DNA of 64,000 bases, from contig NZ_CP109907.1 in assembly GCF_033097525.1 (NCBI RefSeq), forward strand, positions 1,922,001-1,986,000, read 5' to 3'. Both the position numbers and the translations under genes were made by a program. The notes beneath the pieces were generated by a model, which made no database searches, was not told the origin of the DNA, and saw nothing but the letters and a program-made list of their open reading frames with translations. Positions within the stretch are counted from its first letter, which is position 1. Every line of letters begins with the position of its first letter. This document shows, piece by piece, positions 62,623 through 64,000 of this stretch. Source of the DNA: Sphingobacterium sp. UGAL515B_05 (lineage in GTDB: Bacteria > Bacteroidota > Bacteroidia > Sphingobacteriales > Sphingobacteriaceae).

Positions 62623-63461
62623 TATAAGATATTTAAATTACGATCATCTGGTTTATGATCTAATGATGTATGTTTCAGATTTTTAATAATTTCATTTAAA
62701 TCCCATTGATTGAGATTCGGAATATCGATTTGATAATGAATTTCAATCTCCTTATTCCGTAAAGTTTCTATGCGGACAATATTGGAATTATTACGAAGCG
62801 ATAAGATAGCATCTTTGTTTTCCTGATCGGCTTCGGTCAAGGTGTCTAGATTGCGCATAATCATTACGGTAGCCAGTAGATCCAGCTTCGGATAATAGAA
62901 TGTGCCATTATTTCCAACACTTGTATCAATACGGTAGCCAACACTTTCTGCTAATTTCACCGTGTAAGGAGCACATAGAGCAAAGAGCGATTTAATGCCA
63001 ACCTGTGTACTGATGGCGGCACCAGCTCTCGTCAAAAATATGCTGCCAATGCCATATCCAGCAATCTCCCTGGAGTTCCAAAGGCCACAACCTTCACCTG
63101 TCCCCTGTTGCGCATAATCATAAACAAGGTCTAAGATTTTAGCGTCCATCGCTCCCGTGGCCTGTTCAATGGGAAGTGGTTCGCTCCCTCCAGATACGTG
63201 TATACGTACTCCTCCATAGACTTTATCGCCATCAAGGGATTCTACGATCAATACGAATGATGCGGGATTATACATCCAGTCATTTTTAGAAGAAGTTACT
63301 TTCTTTACGCCTATAGCAGTTAACACATGCGCGTGTCCTTCTATGAAACGCTCACAGGTTTGGGGATCGTCGATAGCCCGAAATGCTCTTAGTCTTACTA
63401 CTGGACGCCCGTCGTTGAATAATAATGCCACCGGATGCTTTGATTTATCGTTTAAACGCAA
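62622..63461 (-). CDS. GNAT-like N-acyltransferase (candidate signal synthase)
   Basis: Up to 279 residues; family not firmly recognised. The middle has acyltransferase-like features: VYGGVRIHV (81-89) as the central strand, and GLWNSREIAGYGIGSIFLTRA (126-146), whose GYGIGS resembles the acyl-CoA or acyl-carrier pyrophosphate loop of GNAT enzymes. N-terminal RLRAFRAIDDP (23-33) and EGHAHVLTAIG are well-formed. The overall plan recalls autoinducer (AHL) synthases, a GNAT relative, but the diagnostic residues are not secured. The start is uncertain: the TTG at 63461 lies within a TAGTTTTG promoter box, so the GTG at 63431 may be the start. Confidence 0.7.
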   Translation of the reverse strand: MRLNDKSKHPVALLFNDGRPVVRLRAFRAIDDPQTCERFIEGHAHVLTAIGVKKVTSSKNDWMYNPASFVLIVESLDGDKVYGGVRIHVSGGSEPLPIEQATGAMDAKILDLVYDYAQQGTGEGCGLWNSREIAGYGIGSIFLTRAGAAISTQVGIKSLFALCAPYTVKLAESVGYRIDTSVGNNGTFYYPKLDLLATVMIMRNLDTLTEADQENKDAILSLRNNSNIVRIETLRNKEIEIHYQIDIPNLNQWDLNEIIKNLKHTSLDHKPDDRNLNIL

Positions 63462-63466
63462 AACTA
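63459..63466 (-). promoter_or_regulatory. -7 promoter box of the GNAT-methyltransferase-kinase operon
   Basis: The minus strand reads TAGTTTTG, a match to TAnnTTTG, overlapping the TTG taken as the start of the GNAT-like gene. Confidence 0.45.
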
Positions 63467-63672
63467 ATCAATTAAATGCAAAGGTGTTTACTCTTCAACT
63501 AAATTATACCGTAATGCAACCGCCTGCACCTAGTGATGGTAAAAAATTGTTTGATTCCTTTTTTCACCTTTAAGGGCCCAAATGGCCCCATTTAACTGAT
63601 GTCATCGAAAATACATTTGATCATCTTAATATGTTGTATTTTCGATATACAATAAATTTGACCTTGGAAATA

Positions 63673-64000
63673 TTAACGTTTCTGAAGGCTATTTTTATGA
63701 ATCTGACCGTCTTTCATGATTAACAGAAAGTTTTTTTCTGGATCTGCCAATAGTTTTAAATTCTTAAGAGGATCTCCGTCTACAAGGATTAGATCTGCCA
63801 ACGCTCCTTCTTCTACCGTTCCCAGCTTGCCAGGATAAGGACTTCTTAATCCCGAAAGCTGCAGAAGCTCGCCATTGTCTTGGGTAATCATTTTAATGAT
63901 TTCGGCATTTGTAAACCACTTTTGAAGGCGCAAAATAAAAGTATTCTGCAATTTATTCAGGTCCGGTTCAAAAAGGAAATCTGTACCCCAAGCTAGTTTT
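63673..64000 (-). CDS. Amidohydrolase family protein, C-terminal part (truncated by window)
   Basis: The C-terminal ~108 residues of a metal-dependent amidohydrolase; the frame stays open to the window edge, so the start lies outside. Visible are LAWGTDFLFEPDL (metal-binding Asp in WGTD), NAEIIKMITQDNGELLQLSG and the closing beta-domain LGTVEEGALADLILVDGDPLKNLKLL with IMKDGQIHKN. This matches imidazolonepropionase-like/Amidohydro_1 enzymes. The substrate cannot be told. It is 211 bases from the signalling operon. Confidence 0.85.
   Translation of the reverse strand, partial: KLAWGTDFLFEPDLNKLQNTFILRLQKWFTNAEIIKMITQDNGELLQLSGLRSPYPGKLGTVEEGALADLILVDGDPLKNLKLLADPEKNFLLIMKDGQIHKNSLQKR

Noticed and set aside
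1..64000. CRISPR array, rRNA operon, prophage or toxin-antitoxin locus
   Set aside because: No regularly spaced direct repeats, rRNA sequence, phage structural genes or recognisable toxin-antitoxin pairs were seen.

Overview
The window looks like chromosomal DNA of a Bacteroidota bacterium of the Sphingobacteriaceae type (Sphingobacterium or a near relative). The evidence is Bacteroidota-type promoter -7 boxes (TAnnTTTG) before many genes, secreted proteins ending their signal peptides in AQ or AQQ, Bacteroidota-restricted families (DUF3078, DUF6263-like and DUF6952-like proteins, the SbsA-type Ig-like lipoprotein, 7TMR-DISM kinases, tricorn-like peptidases) and futalosine-pathway menaquinone synthesis. 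The DNA is AT-rich, and most of the 64 kb is ordinary core genome.

Layout. 1-9 kb: three related small secreted proteins, dnaA, dxs, scpA, thiL and nadA. 9-12.1 kb: about 3.1 kb with no gene, very AT-rich and with degenerate repeats. At about 11.7-12.1 kb the strand composition flips (A>T, C>G to the left; T>A, G>C to the right) beside a cluster of TTTTCMACA-type DnaA boxes. I read this as the chromosomal origin, with nadA and nadB transcribed away on either side. 12-20.6 kb: nadB, a gamma-carbonic-anhydrase-like protein, a lipoprotein, mnmG, two parS-like ParB sites, an ABC-F ATPase with a possible short upstream peptide gene, and apaG. 20.7-28.2 kb: an RsmI-like methylase, a hydrolase, Nif3, a zinc-ribbon protein and a first tricorn-like peptidase. 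28.2-29.6 kb: an IS3-family insertion sequence, apparently lodged between that peptidase gene and its terminator.

29.8-38.5 kb: housekeeping genes (CPBP protease, cdsA, anmK, gcvH, pdhB, mqnB, PTPS/QueD, folE) and an odd telomere-like inverted repeat at 37.06-37.15 kb. 38.7-43.5 kb: an O-methyltransferase, then a run of envelope and peptidoglycan genes (two glucosaminidases, a carboxypeptidase-regulatory-like protein, DUF3078, an amidase). 43.5-48 kb: a PIG-L deacetylase / small membrane protein / sodium:solute symporter operon that holds a 30-codon membrane ORF. 48.7-50 kb: peroxiredoxin, thioredoxin and a DUF6952-like protein. 50.2-57.7 kb: three tRNA genes, a PAP2 phosphatase, an MFS transporter, a second tricorn-like peptidase and a CxxC/carboxypeptidase-regulatory-like protein.

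57.9-63.5 kb: a signalling island. A lone receiver protein faces a four-gene minus-strand operon: GNAT-like (possibly autoinducer-synthase-like) protein, SAM methyltransferase, 7TMR-DISM histidine kinase, receiver-kinase hybrid. This is my best candidate for an undescribed system, perhaps production and sensing of a small molecule; that function is inference. The window ends in a truncated amidohydrolase gene. No CRISPR array, rRNA gene or prophage was seen.
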